The translations under genes were made by a program, and so were the position numbers. Shown here piece by piece: positions 11,183 through 21,260 of a stretch of DNA of 64,000 nucleotides. The notes beneath the pieces were generated by a model. The model saw nothing but the letters and a program-made list of their open reading frames with translations. It made no database searches and had not been told where the DNA came from. Source of the stretch: Phaeospirillum sp. (GTDB taxonomy: Bacteria > Pseudomonadota > Alphaproteobacteria > Rhodospirillales > Magnetospirillaceae). How positions within the stretch are numbered: position 1 is the first letter of the stretch; every line of letters begins with the position of its first letter. The stretch lies in contig JAUSFB010000027.1 of the NCBI GenBank assembly GCA_030651575.1, positions 272,897-336,896 on the forward strand. The letters are read 5' to 3'.

Positions 11183-11212
11183 GTTATATGGGGCGGCGGG
11201 ACCAAGAGTCCA
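11183..11212 (-). promoter_or_regulatory. Candidate leaderless promoter of dapF
   Basis: Minus strand: TGGACT (11212-11207), 18-nt spacer, TATAAC (11188-11183), then six nucleotides to the ATG. The expected start site coincides with the A of the start codon. Confidence 0.5.
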
Positions 11213-11247
11213 GCAAGGATCATGGCGGCCCCCCGGTCGCCGCCGGA

Positions 11248-11946
11248 TCAGAACAGGGCGTACTGCCCGACCGGGGCGGGCTTGCCGCCACGGATGGCGA
11301 GCGCCGGCGACGGCGCGACGCGGCGCGGGGCCGACGGCTCCACCCGCGCCATGGGTTCGGGACGGGCGATGGTGTCGGGCCGTTGAGTCGGGGTCGGCAG
11401 GGGATGGTTCCGGTCGGCAAGACGCTCGTCCAGCTCGGCCTTCAGCGCCCCGGCCACCAGCGACAGGCGGCGGTTCTCGGCCTCCAGCCTGTCATTGCGG
11501 CCCTTCATCTGCTCGAACTGCCGGGTCAGGCGCTCGGCCACCGCGATGGCCTGGGCGAAGTCGCCCCGCAAGGCCAGCTCATCCGCCTTGCCCTTGACCA
11601 GTTCGGCCCGAAGCCCGTCCAGTTCCGCCTGAAGGCGGATGGCCTGGGCGACGTCCTGGGCGGCGCAGGCCAGATTGGGGGCTGCGACGCCGGGCTGGCG
11701 CAGCCGCTCGTTCTCGGACCGCAGATGGCGGACCTCGTTGCGCAGGTCAAAGACGGTGTCTTCCAGGTCTTCCATGCGAGTGGCCGAAATCACCGGTCCG
11801 GAGGCGGACAGGCGCTCGGCCAAGGCGACGAAGTCAAGCCCCGCATTGTTCAGCAGACGGTCGGCGGTCCGCAACGCGTGCAGCGCCTCGACATCGTTGT
11901 CCGAGGCGGCCATGGCCAAAACCTTCGCAAGCTTCTGAACGTCCAT
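11248..11946 (-). CDS. Coiled-coil protein of unknown function
   Basis: I do not recognise a function. The N-terminal ~45 residues (MDVQKLAKVLAMAASDNDVE onward) form a compact helical segment. This is followed by heptad-like Leu/Glu/Arg-rich helices from about residue 60 to 160, probably coiled coil, and by a Pro/Arg/Ala-rich tail. No signal peptide or membrane segment is visible. ATG 11946 (232 residues) is chosen because AGGGGG lies six nt upstream; an extension to 12033 lacks a ribosome site. It sits between secA and dapF on the same strand with about 70-130 nt spacing, so it may be its own unit. Confidence 0.75.
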   Translation of the reverse strand: MDVQKLAKVLAMAASDNDVEALHALRTADRLLNNAGLDFVALAERLSASGPVISATRMEDLEDTVFDLRNEVRHLRSENERLRQPGVAAPNLACAAQDVAQAIRLQAELDGLRAELVKGKADELALRGDFAQAIAVAERLTRQFEQMKGRNDRLEAENRRLSLVAGALKAELDERLADRNHPLPTPTQRPDTIARPEPMARVEPSAPRRVAPSPALAIRGGKPAPVGQYALF

Positions 11947-12078
11947 GCCGAACCCCCTGGAATCGCGGGGGATTCTGACCCAAGCCGAGTCCGGGATCAA
12001 ACTATATTTTGTAGCGTGGCCGGATGAAGGCACAAAAAGCGGATCCGTGAATTCCCGCTTTCGCGGGAACGCCCGGCG

Positions 12079-14784
12079 TCAGACCACCGCCCCGTGACAA
12101 TGCTTGTACTTCTTGCCCGAACCACAGGGGCAGGACGCATTGCGCGGAGTGCCGCCCCAGGTCGAGGAATCGGTGGGATCGATGGCGGCGTTGCGGGGCG
12201 ACAGGCCGATGGAAGGCGCGTCACCGCCGCCGGAGAAGGCGGGGTCCTCGCGGGTTTCCCGCGTCTGGCCGGGGCCACGCGGCTCCAGCGCCGTTTCCGG
12301 GTTCTCGTCGCCAAAGCGCAATTCCACATGCGCGATCACCGAGGTCACCTTCTCGCGCAGATCCAGCAGCATCTGTTCGAACAGGTTGAAGGCTTCGCGC
12401 TTGTACTCGTTCAGCGGATCGCGCTGGGCGTAGGCCCGCAGGGAGATGCCCTGACGCAGATGATCCAACTGCAACAGGTGATCTTTCCACGCCTGATCGA
12501 GCAACTGCAACAGCAAACTCTTTTCCACCATGCGCATGGTGTCGGCGCCATAATTGGCCACCTTTTCCGCCACCTTGCGATCGGCGAAGTCGGTGATGCG
12601 ATGCCGGATTTCCTGATCGGCGATCCCCTCTTCCTTGGCCCATTCGGCCACCGGAAGATCGAGATTGAAGACCCGCAGAACCTCTTCGTGCAGCCCGGCC
12701 ACATCCCACTGATCGGCATAGGCGCGCTCGGGGATGCAGCGGGCGACCATCTCGGCGATGACTTCGTGCCGGAAGGCGACGATTTCCTCGGCGACATCCT
12801 CGGCGGCCATCAGGTCCTTGCGCTGCTCGTAGACCACCTTGCGCTGGTCGTTCATGACGTCGTCGAACTTGAGCAGATTCTTGCGGATGTCGAAGTTGCG
12901 CGCCTCGACCTTCTGCTGCGCCTTTTCCAGCGCCTTGTTGATCCAGGGATGGACGATGGCCTCGCCCTTTTCCAACCCCAGCTTCTGCAACATGCCGTCC
13001 ATGCGCTGCGACCCGAAAATCCGCATCAGGTCGTCTTCCAGCGACAGGAAGAACTTCGACGCGCCGGGATCGCCCTGACGGCCGGAACGGCCGCGCAGCT
13101 GATTGTCGATGCGGCGGCTTTCGTGGCGCTCGGTCCCGATGACGTAGAGTCCGCCCGCGTCGCGCACCTTGGCCTTGTTGACCTCGATCTCGGCCTTCAA
13201 CGCCTCGACCCGCTTGGCGCGCTCGACCTCGTCGGCGATGTCGGCCAGTTCCAGGCGGATGCGCATGTCGAGATTGCCGCCCAGCTGGATGTCGGTGCCG
13301 CGGCCCGCCATGTTGGTGGCGATGGTCACCGCGCCGGGCACGCCGGCCTGGGCGATGATGCTGGCTTCCTGCTCGTGATAGCGAGCGTTCAGCACCTGAT
13401 GGGGAATCTTCTTTTTCTTCAGCAGGTCGGAGAGATGCTCGGACTTCTCGATGGAAGTGGTGCCGACCAGGGCCGGCTGCATGCGGCCGCGGCATTCCTC
13501 GATCAGAGTGACGATGGAATCGTTCTTCTCGGCGGCGGTGCGATAAACCTCGTCGTCGGCGTCCTGACGGGTCACCGGCATGTTGGTGGGAATCTCCACC
13601 ACTTCCAGGCCATAGATTTCCTGGAATTCGCCGGCCTCGGTCATGGCGGTGCCGGTCATGCCGGCCAGCTTGGGATACAGGCGGAACAGGTTCTGGAAGG
13701 TGATCGAGGCCAGGGTCTGGTTCTCGTTTTGGATGGTGACGCCTTCCTTGGCCTCCAGCGCCTGATGGAGGCCCTCCGAATAGCGGCGGCCCTCCATCAT
13801 GCGGCCGGTGAACTCGTCGATGATGATGACCTTGTCGTTCTTGACGATGTAATCGACGTCGCGGGTGAACAGCTTATGCGCCCGCAGCGACTGATTGACG
13901 TGGTGCACCAGACTGACATTGCCGACGTCGTACAGCGCGCCCTTCATCAGATCGGCGGCCTGAAGCATCTCTTCCACATGCTCGGTGCCGCGATCGGTCA
14001 GGGTCACGGCCCGCTGCTTCTCGTCCTTCTCGAAATCCTCGGCCACCAGCTCGGGCATGATCTTGTCGACCAGCCGGTAGAGGTCGGAATTGTCCTCGGT
14101 CGGGCCGGAGATGATCAACGGCGTGCGCGCCTCGTCCACCAGGATCGAATCGACTTCGTCGACGATGGCGTAGTTGAACGGCCGGTGGCACATCTCCTCC
14201 AGCCGGAACTTCATGTTGTCGCGCAGATAGTCGAACCCAAGCTCGTTATTGGTGCCATAGGTGACGTCACAGCCATAGGCCTGCTGCCGCTCCAGGTCGT
14301 CGATGCCGTGGACGATGACGCCGACGGTCAGGCCGAGGAAGCGGTAGACCTGCCCCATCCACTCGGAATCGCGGCTGGCCAGGTAGTCGTTGACGGTGAC
14401 CACATGGACACCCTTGCCCGACAGCGCGTTGAGATAGACCGGCAGGGTGGCGACCAGGGTCTTGCCTTCGCCGGTCTTCATCTCGGAAATGCGGCCTTGA
14501 TGCAGCACCATGCCGCCCAGCAGCTGCACATCGAAATGGCGCTGGCCCAGGGTCCGCTTGGCGGCTTCGCGCACGGTGGCGAAGGCCTCGACCATCAGGT
14601 CGTCCAGGGTGGCGCCGTCGGCGATGCGTTGCTTGAAGAGTTCGGTCCGGCCGCGCAACTCGTCGTCGGAGAGCGCTTCCAACGAAGGCTCCAGGGCGTT
14701 GATGGCGTCGATGTGCTTCTTCAGCGGCTTGAGAACACGGTCATTCGCGGTTCCGAAGATCCGCCGGGCAATGGCGCCGAACAT
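12079..14784 (-). CDS. secA: Preprotein translocase ATPase SecA
   Basis: Motor ATPase that drives unfolded preproteins through SecYEG. The 901 residues are full length: Walker A in [12 protein letters not shown]-like [13 protein letters not shown], the second RecA fold with [10 protein letters not shown], the helical scaffold, and a C-terminal SEC-C zinc tail (Cys885, Cys887, Cys896, His897). GAGGAAGC precedes the ATG. It is a single gene with its own strong promoter (14846-14874) and a stable hairpin in its ~55-nt leader. No SecM-like arrest peptide gene is visible upstream. Confidence 0.98.
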   Translation of the reverse strand: MFGAIARRIFGTANDRVLKPLKKHIDAINALEPSLEALSDDELRGRTELFKQRIADGATLDDLMVEAFATVREAAKRTLGQRHFDVQLLGGMVLHQGRISEMKTGEGKTLVATLPVYLNALSGKGVHVVTVNDYLASRDSEWMGQVYRFLGLTVGVIVHGIDDLERQQAYGCDVTYGTNNELGFDYLRDNMKFRLEEMCHRPFNYAIVDEVDSILVDEARTPLIISGPTEDNSDLYRLVDKIMPELVAEDFEKDEKQRAVTLTDRGTEHVEEMLQAADLMKGALYDVGNVSLVHHVNQSLRAHKLFTRDVDYIVKNDKVIIIDEFTGRMMEGRRYSEGLHQALEAKEGVTIQNENQTLASITFQNLFRLYPKLAGMTGTAMTEAGEFQEIYGLEVVEIPTNMPVTRQDADDEVYRTAAEKNDSIVTLIEECRGRMQPALVGTTSIEKSEHLSDLLKKKKIPHQVLNARYHEQEASIIAQAGVPGAVTIATNMAGRGTDIQLGGNLDMRIRLELADIADEVERAKRVEALKAEIEVNKAKVRDAGGLYVIGTERHESRRIDNQLRGRSGRQGDPGASKFFLSLEDDLMRIFGSQRMDGMLQKLGLEKGEAIVHPWINKALEKAQQKVEARNFDIRKNLLKFDDVMNDQRKVVYEQRKDLMAAEDVAEEIVAFRHEVIAEMVARCIPERAYADQWDVAGLHEEVLRVFNLDLPVAEWAKEEGIADQEIRHRITDFADRKVAEKVANYGADTMRMVEKSLLLQLLDQAWKDHLLQLDHLRQGISLRAYAQRDPLNEYKREAFNLFEQMLLDLREKVTSVIAHVELRFGDENPETALEPRGPGQTRETREDPAFSGGGDAPSIGLSPRNAAIDPTDSSTWGGTPRNASCPCGSGKKYKHCHGAVV

Positions 14785-14811
14785 GAAGCTTCCTCGACGT
14801 TAGGTGGCCGA

Positions 14812-14830
14812 GACCCCCCGAACGGGGGTC
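14812..14830 (-). promoter_or_regulatory. Stem-loop in the secA 5' leader
   Basis: GACCCCC / GGGGGTC forms a 7-bp stem with a 5-nt loop, about 28 nt before the secA ATG and inside the predicted leader. On the opposite strand the stem is followed by TTTT, which would look like a terminator, but no gene reads into it from that side. Confidence 0.55.
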
Positions 14831-14845
14831 TTTTGCGACCGGCAA

Positions 14846-14874
14846 GAGATAGAGGCCGGCCCGCCATCTGTCAA
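14846..14874 (-). promoter_or_regulatory. Candidate sigma-70 promoter of secA
   Basis: Minus strand: TTGACA (14874-14869), 17-nt spacer, TATCTC (14851-14846). The start site would be near 14839, giving a leader of about 55 nt containing one hairpin. One of the best promoter matches in the window. Confidence 0.65.
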
Positions 14875-14944
14875 TGTCGCGGGCCGGTTTCGGGGCCTTG
14901 AAAGCGTCATGACGCCCGTTTCAGCCCGGCGACCGTCTTCCGCA

Positions 14945-15577
14945 TTACGAATCAGCGTTGCCGCGTGGGGATGGCGAGACCGGCAAAGGGTCGTTTGGCC
15001 GGTCGGTACGCCCCCCCTCTTCGTCCGGGACTTCTGCACCGCGTTCGCTGCCGCGCAGGTAGTGCATCATGTCGGGTCGGGCGCGGGCGATGTCGCAGTG
15101 GTGCGCCCGCATGGCCCCGACCAGGACGCCCCCCAGCCCCAGCATGGCGTCGGCCATGCCGATCATGCGTGAGTTGGGCCAGGAGAACGGCCGGATGGCG
15201 CGCAGATGGGTGAATATCTCGGCCTCGCGACCCGACCCGGCCTGGGCCATCAGGATAACGGCGGTGGCGGTCGAGCGCGAGATGCCCATATGGCAGTGGA
15301 TCAGCAGGTGGTCCACCGTTTCGGCCCGCAACGCCTCGCCATAGTCCAAGATGGTCCGGATATCGGCCTCGGTGGGGTGGCTTTGGCCATCCGCCGGATT
15401 GACGATGTCGTGGAAACGCCAGATGGTGCGGCGGTGCGGCCGGAACCGGGCGAAGTGCTCCGGGTCCGGCCAGCCGGGATCGAGGATGGTCAGCACATGG
15501 CTGACCCCGGCATCGGCGTGGCTGGGCAGCTCGTCGATACCGCAGATGGTCAGCGGGAAGGGGAGCGGGGAGACCAC
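14945..15577 (-). CDS. Dual-specificity/tyrosine phosphatase-like protein
   Basis: Cysteine-based phosphatase fold. The signature HCHMGISRS gives the catalytic Cys95 and phosphate-binding Arg101 (HCx5R); an upstream FHDIVNP supplies a candidate general acid Asp. There is no signal peptide, so it acts in the cytoplasm. The last ~35 residues are a low-complexity charged tail. GTG 15577 is used, preceded by GGGAGAG located in the end of gatB; the spacing to the gatB stop is only 3 nt, so it is cotranslated with gatCAB. The substrate is unknown. Nothing in the sequence links it chemically to tRNA amidation. Confidence 0.85.
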   Translation of the reverse strand: MVSPLPFPLTICGIDELPSHADAGVSHVLTILDPGWPDPEHFARFRPHRRTIWRFHDIVNPADGQSHPTEADIRTILDYGEALRAETVDHLLIHCHMGISRSTATAVILMAQAGSGREAEIFTHLRAIRPFSWPNSRMIGMADAMLGLGGVLVGAMRAHHCDIARARPDMMHYLRGSERGAEVPDEEGGRTDRPNDPLPVSPSPRGNADS

Positions 15578-15580
15578 CGG

Positions 15581-17041
15581 CTACTCTCCCAGCACCTTCT
15601 TGGCCAGCATCTCGTTAACCATGGCCGGGTTGGCCTTGCCCTGGGTCGCCTTCATCACCTGACCGGTGAACCAGCCCAGCAGGGTGGTCTTGCCGTCCCT
15701 GACCTGCTGCACCTTGTCGGGGTTGGCCTTGATCACCACGTCGATGGCGGCCTCGATGGCGCCGGTGTCGGTGACCTGACGCAGGCCCTTTTCCTCGACC
15801 AGGGCGGCGGGAGCCTTGCCGGTTTCCACCATCAGGGCGAAAACGTCCTTGGCGAGGCGGCCCGACAGGGTGCCGTCGCCGATCAGATCTATCAGGCCGC
15901 CCAGATCCGTGGCCGAGACCGGCGGATTTTCCATGGTCTTGCCGGTGGCGTTCATGGCGGCGAAAAAGTCGCCCATCACCCAGTTGCAGGCGATCTTGGC
16001 GTCGCGGCCCTTGGCGACGGTCTCGAAGAAGTCGGCCGAGATCCGTTCCGCCACCAGCACGCCGGCGTCATAGGCGTTGAGGCCGTATTCGGCCATGAAG
16101 CGGGCCTTCTTGGCGTCGGGCAGTTCGGGCAGGCCGGCCTTGATTCCGTCGACGAAGCCTTGCTCGATCACCAGCGGCAGCAGGTCGGGGTCGGGAAAAT
16201 AGCGGTAGTCGTGGGCCTGCTCCTTCGAGCGCATGGAGCGGGTCTCGACCTTGACCGAGTCGAACAGCCTGGTCTCCTGGCGGATATCGCCGCCGGCCTC
16301 GTAGACGTCCACATGGCGGCGGGCTTCGAATTCGATGGCCTGCTGGACATAGCGGATCGAGTTGACGTTCTTGATCTCGCAGCGGGTGCGCAGGCCGGTC
16401 TCGCCCACCGGGCGGACGCTGACATTGGCGTCGCAGCGCATGGAGCCTTCCTGCATATTGCCGTCGCAAGTGCCCAGATAGCGCAGGATCGAGCGCAGTT
16501 TGGTGAGGTAGAGGCCGGCTTCTTCCGGGCTGCGCAGGTCGGGCTTGGAGACCACTTCCATCAGCGCCACGCCCGAGCGGTTGAGGTCGATGAACGACTT
16601 CGACGGGTGCATGTCGTGGATGGACTTGCCGGCGTCCTGCTCCAGATGCAGGCGCTCGATGCCGACGGTGCGGGTGGAGCCGTCGGGCATGTCGAGGACC
16701 AGTTCACCCTCGCCGACGATGGGCTTGTCGAACTGGCTGATCTGGTAGCCCTGCGGCAGGTCGGCGTAGAAGTAGTTCTTGCGGGCGAAGACCGAGGTCA
16801 GGTTGATCCTGGCGTTGAGACCGAGGCCGGTGCGAACCGCCTGCTCGACGCAGATCTCGTTGATCACCGGCAACATGCCGGGAAAGCCGGCGTCGACGAA
16901 ACTGACCTGGGTATTGGGCTCGGCCCCGAATTCGGTGGAGGCGCCGGAGAACAGCTTGGACTTGGAGGTCACCTGGGCGTGGACCTCCAGGCCGATCACG
17001 ATCTCCCAATCGCCGGTTTCACCCTGGATGATATAGGCCAT
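15581..17041 (-). CDS. gatB: Asp/Glu-tRNA amidotransferase subunit B
   Basis: tRNA-binding kinase subunit of the GatCAB complex, which converts misacylated Glu-tRNA(Gln) and Asp-tRNA(Asn) to the correct amides. The 486 residues include the N-terminal GLEVHAQ motif, the GatB cradle domain, and the C-terminal tail region with a [12 protein letters not shown] helix. It follows gatA by a single nucleotide. GatCAB in an alphaproteobacterium implies that Gln-tRNA (and possibly Asn-tRNA) is made indirectly. Confidence 0.97.
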   Translation of the reverse strand: MAYIIQGETGDWEIVIGLEVHAQVTSKSKLFSGASTEFGAEPNTQVSFVDAGFPGMLPVINEICVEQAVRTGLGLNARINLTSVFARKNYFYADLPQGYQISQFDKPIVGEGELVLDMPDGSTRTVGIERLHLEQDAGKSIHDMHPSKSFIDLNRSGVALMEVVSKPDLRSPEEAGLYLTKLRSILRYLGTCDGNMQEGSMRCDANVSVRPVGETGLRTRCEIKNVNSIRYVQQAIEFEARRHVDVYEAGGDIRQETRLFDSVKVETRSMRSKEQAHDYRYFPDPDLLPLVIEQGFVDGIKAGLPELPDAKKARFMAEYGLNAYDAGVLVAERISADFFETVAKGRDAKIACNWVMGDFFAAMNATGKTMENPPVSATDLGGLIDLIGDGTLSGRLAKDVFALMVETGKAPAALVEEKGLRQVTDTGAIEAAIDVVIKANPDKVQQVRDGKTTLLGWFTGQVMKATQGKANPAMVNEMLAKKVLGE

Positions 17042-17042
17042 G

Positions 17043-18515
17043 TCAGATGCCCTCCGGACGAGCGGTAAAGTTCGCCGCCGTTTCCATCACGCCGGCCACC
17101 TTGAACACGGTTTCCTCGTCGAACGGCCGCCCGATCAGCTGCAAGCCCAGTGGCAATCCGTCGGAAGACAGGCCGGCGGGAAGCGACAGGCCCGGCAGGC
17201 CGGCCATGCTGGTGGGAATGGTGAAGACGTCGTTCAGCCACATGGTGACCGGATCGTCGGAGCCCTCGCCCTGGCCGAACGCCGCCGATGGCGCGGTAGG
17301 GGTCAAGATCACGTCCACGGTCTCGAACGCCTTGGCGAAGTCGTCGGCGATCAGGCGGCGGACCTTCTGCGCCTTGGCGTAATAGGCGTCGTAATAGCCG
17401 GCCGACAGCACATAGGTGCCGATCAGGATGCGGCGGCGGACCTCGGCCCCGAACCCGGCGGCGCGGGTCTTGGCGTACATCTCGTCCAGACTCTTGCCCG
17501 GAACCCGCAGGCCGAAACGCAACCCGTCATAGCGGGCCAGATTGGACGAGCATTCGGCGGGCGCGATGATGTAGTAGGTCGGCAGGGCGTATTTGGTGTG
17601 GGGCAGGCTGATCTCCACCGGGGTGGCCCCGGCCGCCTTCAGCCATTCGACGCCCTGCTCCCAGACCTTGGCCACTTCTTCACTAAGACCGACCGGTCTG
17701 TATTCCTTGGGGATGCCGATTTTGAGGCCGCGGATATCGCCGGTCAGGGCCGCCTCGAAGTCGGGGACCGCCATGTTGACCGAGGTGGAATCGTTGGGGT
17801 CGAACCCGGCCATGGAGCCCAGCATGATGGCGCAGTCGCGCACGGTGCGCGCCATGGGACCGGCCTGATCCAGCGACGAGGCGAAGGCGACGACGCCAAA
17901 GCGCGAGCAGCGGCCATAGGTCGGCTTGATGCCGGTGATGCCGCAAAAGGCGGCGGGCTGGCGGATCGAGCCGCCGGTATCGGTACCGGTGGCGGCCATG
18001 ACCATGCGGGCCGCGACGGCGGCGGCCGAGCCACCGCTTGATCCGCCGGGGACCAGCTTGGCGGTGGGATCGGATTTGCGCTTCCACGGGTTTTCCACCG
18101 CGCCGAAATAGCTGGTCTGGTTGGACGAGCCCATGGCGAACTCGTCCAGGTTCAGCTTGCCCAGCGAGATGGCGCCGGCGGCCTTCAGCTTGCCGGAAAC
18201 GGTGGATTCATAGGGGGGCTTGAAGCCCTCCAGGATGTGGCTGGCGGCGGTGGTCTGCACCCCCTTGGTGCAAAACAGATCCTTGATGCCGATGGCCAAG
18301 CCGTCCATGGCGCCGTTGGTACCGGCCCGGCGGCGCAGATCCGAGGCCTTGGCCTCCTCCAGCGCCAGTTCGGGAGTCTCGACGATGAAGGCGTTGAGGT
18401 TCCGTTTGGCTTCGATCGCCTGGATATGGGCCTGGGTCAACTCGACGGCGGTGAACTCGCCCTTGGCCAGCTTGTCGCGGCCCTCGGCCAGCGTGAGGTC
18501 GGTAAGGTTGCTCAT
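17043..18515 (-). CDS. gatA: Asp/Glu-tRNA amidotransferase subunit A
   Basis: Amidase subunit that releases ammonia from glutamine for tRNA-dependent amidation. The 490 residues carry the amidase-signature Ser-cisSer-Lys triad: Lys78 in AIGIKDLF, Ser159 in PGGSSGGSA and Ser183 in DTGGSIR. Its ATG overlaps the gatC TGA by 4 nt, and gatB follows after one nucleotide, giving a tight gatC-gatA-gatB-phosphatase operon. Confidence 0.97.
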   Translation of the reverse strand: MSNLTDLTLAEGRDKLAKGEFTAVELTQAHIQAIEAKRNLNAFIVETPELALEEAKASDLRRRAGTNGAMDGLAIGIKDLFCTKGVQTTAASHILEGFKPPYESTVSGKLKAAGAISLGKLNLDEFAMGSSNQTSYFGAVENPWKRKSDPTAKLVPGGSSGGSAAAVAARMVMAATGTDTGGSIRQPAAFCGITGIKPTYGRCSRFGVVAFASSLDQAGPMARTVRDCAIMLGSMAGFDPNDSTSVNMAVPDFEAALTGDIRGLKIGIPKEYRPVGLSEEVAKVWEQGVEWLKAAGATPVEISLPHTKYALPTYYIIAPAECSSNLARYDGLRFGLRVPGKSLDEMYAKTRAAGFGAEVRRRILIGTYVLSAGYYDAYYAKAQKVRRLIADDFAKAFETVDVILTPTAPSAAFGQGEGSDDPVTMWLNDVFTIPTSMAGLPGLSLPAGLSSDGLPLGLQLIGRPFDEETVFKVAGVMETAANFTARPEGI

Positions 18516-18799
18516 TCCACCACCTTGGGAACCGTGAAGAAGCCGTCCTCGGCCTCCGGGGCATTGGCCATCACCGCGTCATGCCGGCCGCCATCGGTGA
18601 CGACGTCCTTGCGCATGGGCAGCGTCATGGCCGCCACCGAGGTCATGGGCTCGACCCCATCGGTATTCACCTCGGAGAGTTGCTCGACGAAGGTGATGAT
18701 GTTGGAGAGTTCTCCGGCGAGGTGGTCGAGTTCCTCGTCGCGAACCTCGATCCGCGCCAGATTGGCGATGTTGCGCACGGTCGCTTTGTCCAGGGACAT
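18512..18799 (-). CDS. gatC: Asp/Glu-tRNA amidotransferase subunit C
   Basis: A 95-residue belt subunit that wraps around GatA and GatB and stabilises the complex. The family pattern is present: an N-terminal helical segment [12 protein letters not shown], the middle EPMTS motif, and a C-terminal FFTVPKVVE tail. First gene of its operon, with a candidate promoter about 35 nt upstream and GGAGAG before the ATG. Confidence 0.95.
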   Translation of the reverse strand: MSLDKATVRNIANLARIEVRDEELDHLAGELSNIITFVEQLSEVNTDGVEPMTSVAAMTLPMRKDVVTDGGRHDAVMANAPEAEDGFFTVPKVVE

Positions 18800-18833
18800 G
18801 GGCCTCTAGCTCTCCGGTTGGGCAGGGTGCCGG

Positions 18834-18862
18834 ACGTTAGCACCCGAGACCGAACGGCGCAA
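18834..18862 (-). promoter_or_regulatory. Candidate promoter of gatCAB
   Basis: Minus strand: TTGCGC (18862-18857), 17-nt spacer, TAACGT (18839-18834). The start site would be near 18827. Confidence 0.4.
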
Positions 18863-18889
18863 CCGCGCACGACGCCCTTGACCCCGCCG

Positions 18890-19519
18890 TCACTTCGGAC
18901 AGGGGTGCCGGGCCGGGTCGGCGGTGTCGCAGACCGAGACGTTGCGCAGGAAGCCGGACCACTCTTGCAGCATATTGCCGGGGACCGGGGCGATTTCGTT
19001 GCGTTCGAAGGGCTGGCCGCGCCAGATCCGTTCGATGACGTAAAGGGCCGCCGCGCCTCGGATGGCCTTGATCGCCACCAGACCGCCCAGGCCGGTCTGG
19101 CGGCCCTTGGTGCAGGTCACGGTCATGGTCGCCACCGGATAGCCGTTGGTCTGGGCCTCGCTGACCGGGCTGGGGCCAGAGGCTTCGCAATTGGCGCGGC
19201 TGGCCTCGACGATGTGCTGGATGTATTCGCGCGGGTCGGCCCTGGGGTCGGCGATGATCTGGATCGACATCATCTCGTTCCAGGATTCCGAGGTCTGGCC
19301 CGGCGGAAACATCCGTTTCGAAATGGAGTTCTGGTTGGCGCTGGAGCCGTGGATCTGCCAGCCCTCCGGCGGGGTCATGATCAACCGTTCGGTCACCTCG
19401 CCCCCCGGCGGCGGGGTGGTCGGAATCTGCTGCTGGCGCGGCTGCGGGCGCATCTGGCTCCAGCCAGCGGCGGGAACCAGAGTCAGCGCCAGGGCGGCGA
19501 GGAGGATGGTGGGGCGCAA
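18890..19519 (-). CDS. Secreted protein of unknown function
   Basis: Predicted periplasmic protein of 209 residues. The start I prefer is TTG 19519: AAGGAG lies 7 nt upstream, and the translation then begins MRPTILLAALALTLVPAAG, a clean Sec signal peptide cleaved near residue 22. The alternative ATG at 19576, which overlaps the mutY stop (TGATG), adds 19 residues that spoil the signal. After a Pro/Gln-rich linker the mature part begins TERLIMTPPEGWQ and has three or four cysteines. I recognise no enzyme motif. It lies downstream of mutY on the same strand, probably cotranscribed. Confidence 0.75.
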   Translation of the reverse strand: MRPTILLAALALTLVPAAGWSQMRPQPRQQQIPTTPPPGGEVTERLIMTPPEGWQIHGSSANQNSISKRMFPPGQTSESWNEMMSIQIIADPRADPREYIQHIVEASRANCEASGPSPVSEAQTNGYPVATMTVTCTKGRQTGLGGLVAIKAIRGAAALYVIERIWRGQPFERNEIAPVPGNMLQEWSGFLRNVSVCDTADPARHPCPK

Positions 19520-19575
19520 TGAGGGTCTCCTTATTGTAAGCGTGTCGAGGAGTGAAGCGTCTCGAAGCATCCTCA

Positions 19576-20643
19576 TCAATACGCTTTTGCCAGGGCGTGG
19601 CTGACCACCTTGCGCATCAGGGTCGGCAGCGCCTGTTCGCCCAGGCGGTCCAGGGGGCACCACAGGCCGCGCGCCGGGGCCGACGGGGTGGCGCGGCCGG
19701 TGGCGACGGTCAGTTCCAGGTGGAAATGGGTAAAGCTGTGGCGCACCAGCCCCGGCAGCAGCCGCCAGTCGGCGGCCAGGGAGGCAGCCGGCAGGGGCGC
19801 CTCGGCGCGGGCGGCGTCCAGGGTCCAGGCCTCTGGCCGCCAGCCGGTGGAGGGCACTTCCATCATGCCGCCCAGCAGGCCGGTGGGCGGACGCCGGCGC
19901 AGCAGCACCGCGCCGTCCCTGGCGGTGGTCCAAAAGACGACGCCTTGGCGGGTCGGGCGCTCGGGCTTGGCCAGCTTGGCCGGCAGATCGGCTTCTATCC
20001 CCTGGGCCAGGGCGGCGCAGGACTGGCGCCACGGGCAGATGCCGCAGGCGGGGCTTTTGGGGGTGCAGATGGTGGCGCCCAGGTCCATCACCGCCTGGGC
20101 GTAATCGCCCGGCCGCGCCGTGGGGGTCAGGCTCGCCGCCAGCGCCTTGAGGCGCGGCTTGGCCTTGGGCAGCGGCTCGGCGACGGCGAACAGCCGCGCC
20201 ATCACCCGCTCCACATTGCCGTCCATCACCACGGCGGGACGGTCGAAGGCGATGGCGGCGATGGCGGCGGCGGTATAGTCGCCGATGCCGGGAAGCTGGC
20301 GCAGCGCCTGTTCCTCGTCGGGAAAGCGGCCGTGCCGCCACTCGGCCACCGTCTTGGCGCAGTGGTGCAGGTTGCGGGCGCGGGCGTAATAGCCCAGGCC
20401 GGCCCAGGCCTGCATGACCGCGTCCACCGGCGCGGCGGCCAGGGCCTCGACGGTGGGCCAGCGGGCGATGAAGGCGTTGAAATAGGGCTGCACCGCCGCC
20501 ACCGTGGTCTGCTGGAGCATGACTTCCGACAGCCAGACCCGGTAGGGATCGGCGACCTCGCCCGGCAAGGCCCGCCACGGCAGGACGCGGCGGTCGCGGT
20601 CGTACCAGATCAGGAGTCGTTCGGAGGAGGGGGGCGTCAGCAT
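19576..20643 (-). CDS. mutY: A/G-specific adenine DNA glycosylase MutY
   Basis: Removes adenine mispaired with 8-oxoguanine. The 355 residues contain SEVMLQQT (catalytic Glu40), the helix-hairpin-helix LPGIGDYTA with catalytic Asp141 in VVMDGNV, a [4Fe-4S] loop (Cys193-x6-Cys200-x2-Cys203-x5-Cys209), and a C-terminal NUDIX-like domain that reads 8-oxoG. ATG 20643 is chosen over an in-frame TTG at 20652. The gene is divergent from the dciA-like gene, with only 47 bp between the starts, so the promoters must overlap. mutY beside DUF721, DsbA and smc is a familiar alphaproteobacterial arrangement. Confidence 0.96.
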   Translation of the reverse strand: MLTPPSSERLLIWYDRDRRVLPWRALPGEVADPYRVWLSEVMLQQTTVAAVQPYFNAFIARWPTVEALAAAPVDAVMQAWAGLGYYARARNLHHCAKTVAEWRHGRFPDEEQALRQLPGIGDYTAAAIAAIAFDRPAVVMDGNVERVMARLFAVAEPLPKAKPRLKALAASLTPTARPGDYAQAVMDLGATICTPKSPACGICPWRQSCAALAQGIEADLPAKLAKPERPTRQGVVFWTTARDGAVLLRRRPPTGLLGGMMEVPSTGWRPEAWTLDAARAEAPLPAASLAADWRLLPGLVRHSFTHFHLELTVATGRATPSAPARGLWCPLDRLGEQALPTLMRKVVSHALAKAY

Positions 20644-20690
20644 GGGGCGCAAGGATAGTGCAAAACCCTCCGCTAGGGTATGGTCGCGTT

Positions 20691-21218
20691 ATGCCGAACA
20701 CGAAACCCGCCCCCGCCAAGCAACCGCCCAAGAGCGACGACGACCGCCGGGTCTACGGCATGGTGTCCATCGCCGTGCCCAGCCAGCGGGTGACCCGGCC
20801 GGTCTTCGGCAAGCACGGCTTTGCCGGCGGCGCCCTGGTGGTGGACTGGCCGGCCATCGTCGGTTCGGCCATCGCCAGCCACGCCATGCCGATCCGCATC
20901 CGGTTCCCGCCCAAGGAGCGGTCCGAGGGCACTTTGGTCGTCAAGGTGGATTCCGGGGCCTTCGCGCTGGAGGTGCAGCACCTGGAGCCGCTGATCCTGG
21001 AGCGGATCAACGGCTATTTCGGCTGGAAGGCGGTGGCGCGGCTGAAGCTGATGCAAGGCCCCCTGCCCGAAGCCCCGCACAAGGCCAAGCCCCCTCCGCC
21101 CAAGGCGGAACTGGATGCGGGGACGCTCGCCCGGCTGGCCGAGGTCGAGGATCCCGATCTGCGCGAGGTGCTGACCAGACTGGGCCGACGAATCGGCGAG
21201 TCCCTTACGAAATCCTAA
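20691..21218 (+). CDS. DUF721 / DciA-like protein
   Basis: A 175-residue protein of the DUF721 family, whose members include DciA, the bacterial helicase-loading partner of DnaB. The conserved core runs from about residue 45: GGALVVDWPAIVGSAIASH, followed by VKVDSGAFALEVQH and LILERINGYFG. The family usually has a basic, disordered flank, here a Lys/Pro-rich segment near residues 120-135. ATG 20691 is preceded by AGGGTATGG. Function as a replicative helicase loader is inferred from the family. Confidence 0.85.
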   Translation: MPNTKPAPAKQPPKSDDDRRVYGMVSIAVPSQRVTRPVFGKHGFAGGALVVDWPAIVGSAIASHAMPIRIRFPPKERSEGTLVVKVDSGAFALEVQHLEPLILERINGYFGWKAVARLKLMQGPLPEAPHKAKPPPPKAELDAGTLARLAEVEDPDLREVLTRLGRRIGESLTKS

Positions 21219-21235
21219 GACCTTCCCAATATAAT
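21205..21235 (+). promoter_or_regulatory. Candidate promoter of the small membrane protein and dsbA-like gene
   Basis: A perfect TATAAT (21230-21235) with a poor TTACGA 19 nt upstream (21205-21210), starting within the end of the dciA-like gene. The start site near 21242 leaves about 19 nt to the next ATG. Confidence 0.45.
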
Positions 21236-21260
21236 AGGGGGCCACGGAAGGGACGACTCG

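Noticed and set aside
14812..14834. GACCCCC/GGGGGTC hairpin plus TTTT as a plus-strand terminator
   Set aside because: No plus-strand gene ends there. The position inside the secA leader makes a 5'-UTR hairpin the better reading.
12094..14901. 935-codon plus-strand frame opposite secA
   Set aside because: Perfect antisense of secA and full of His/Gln/Leu from reversed codons. No ribosome site or similarity.
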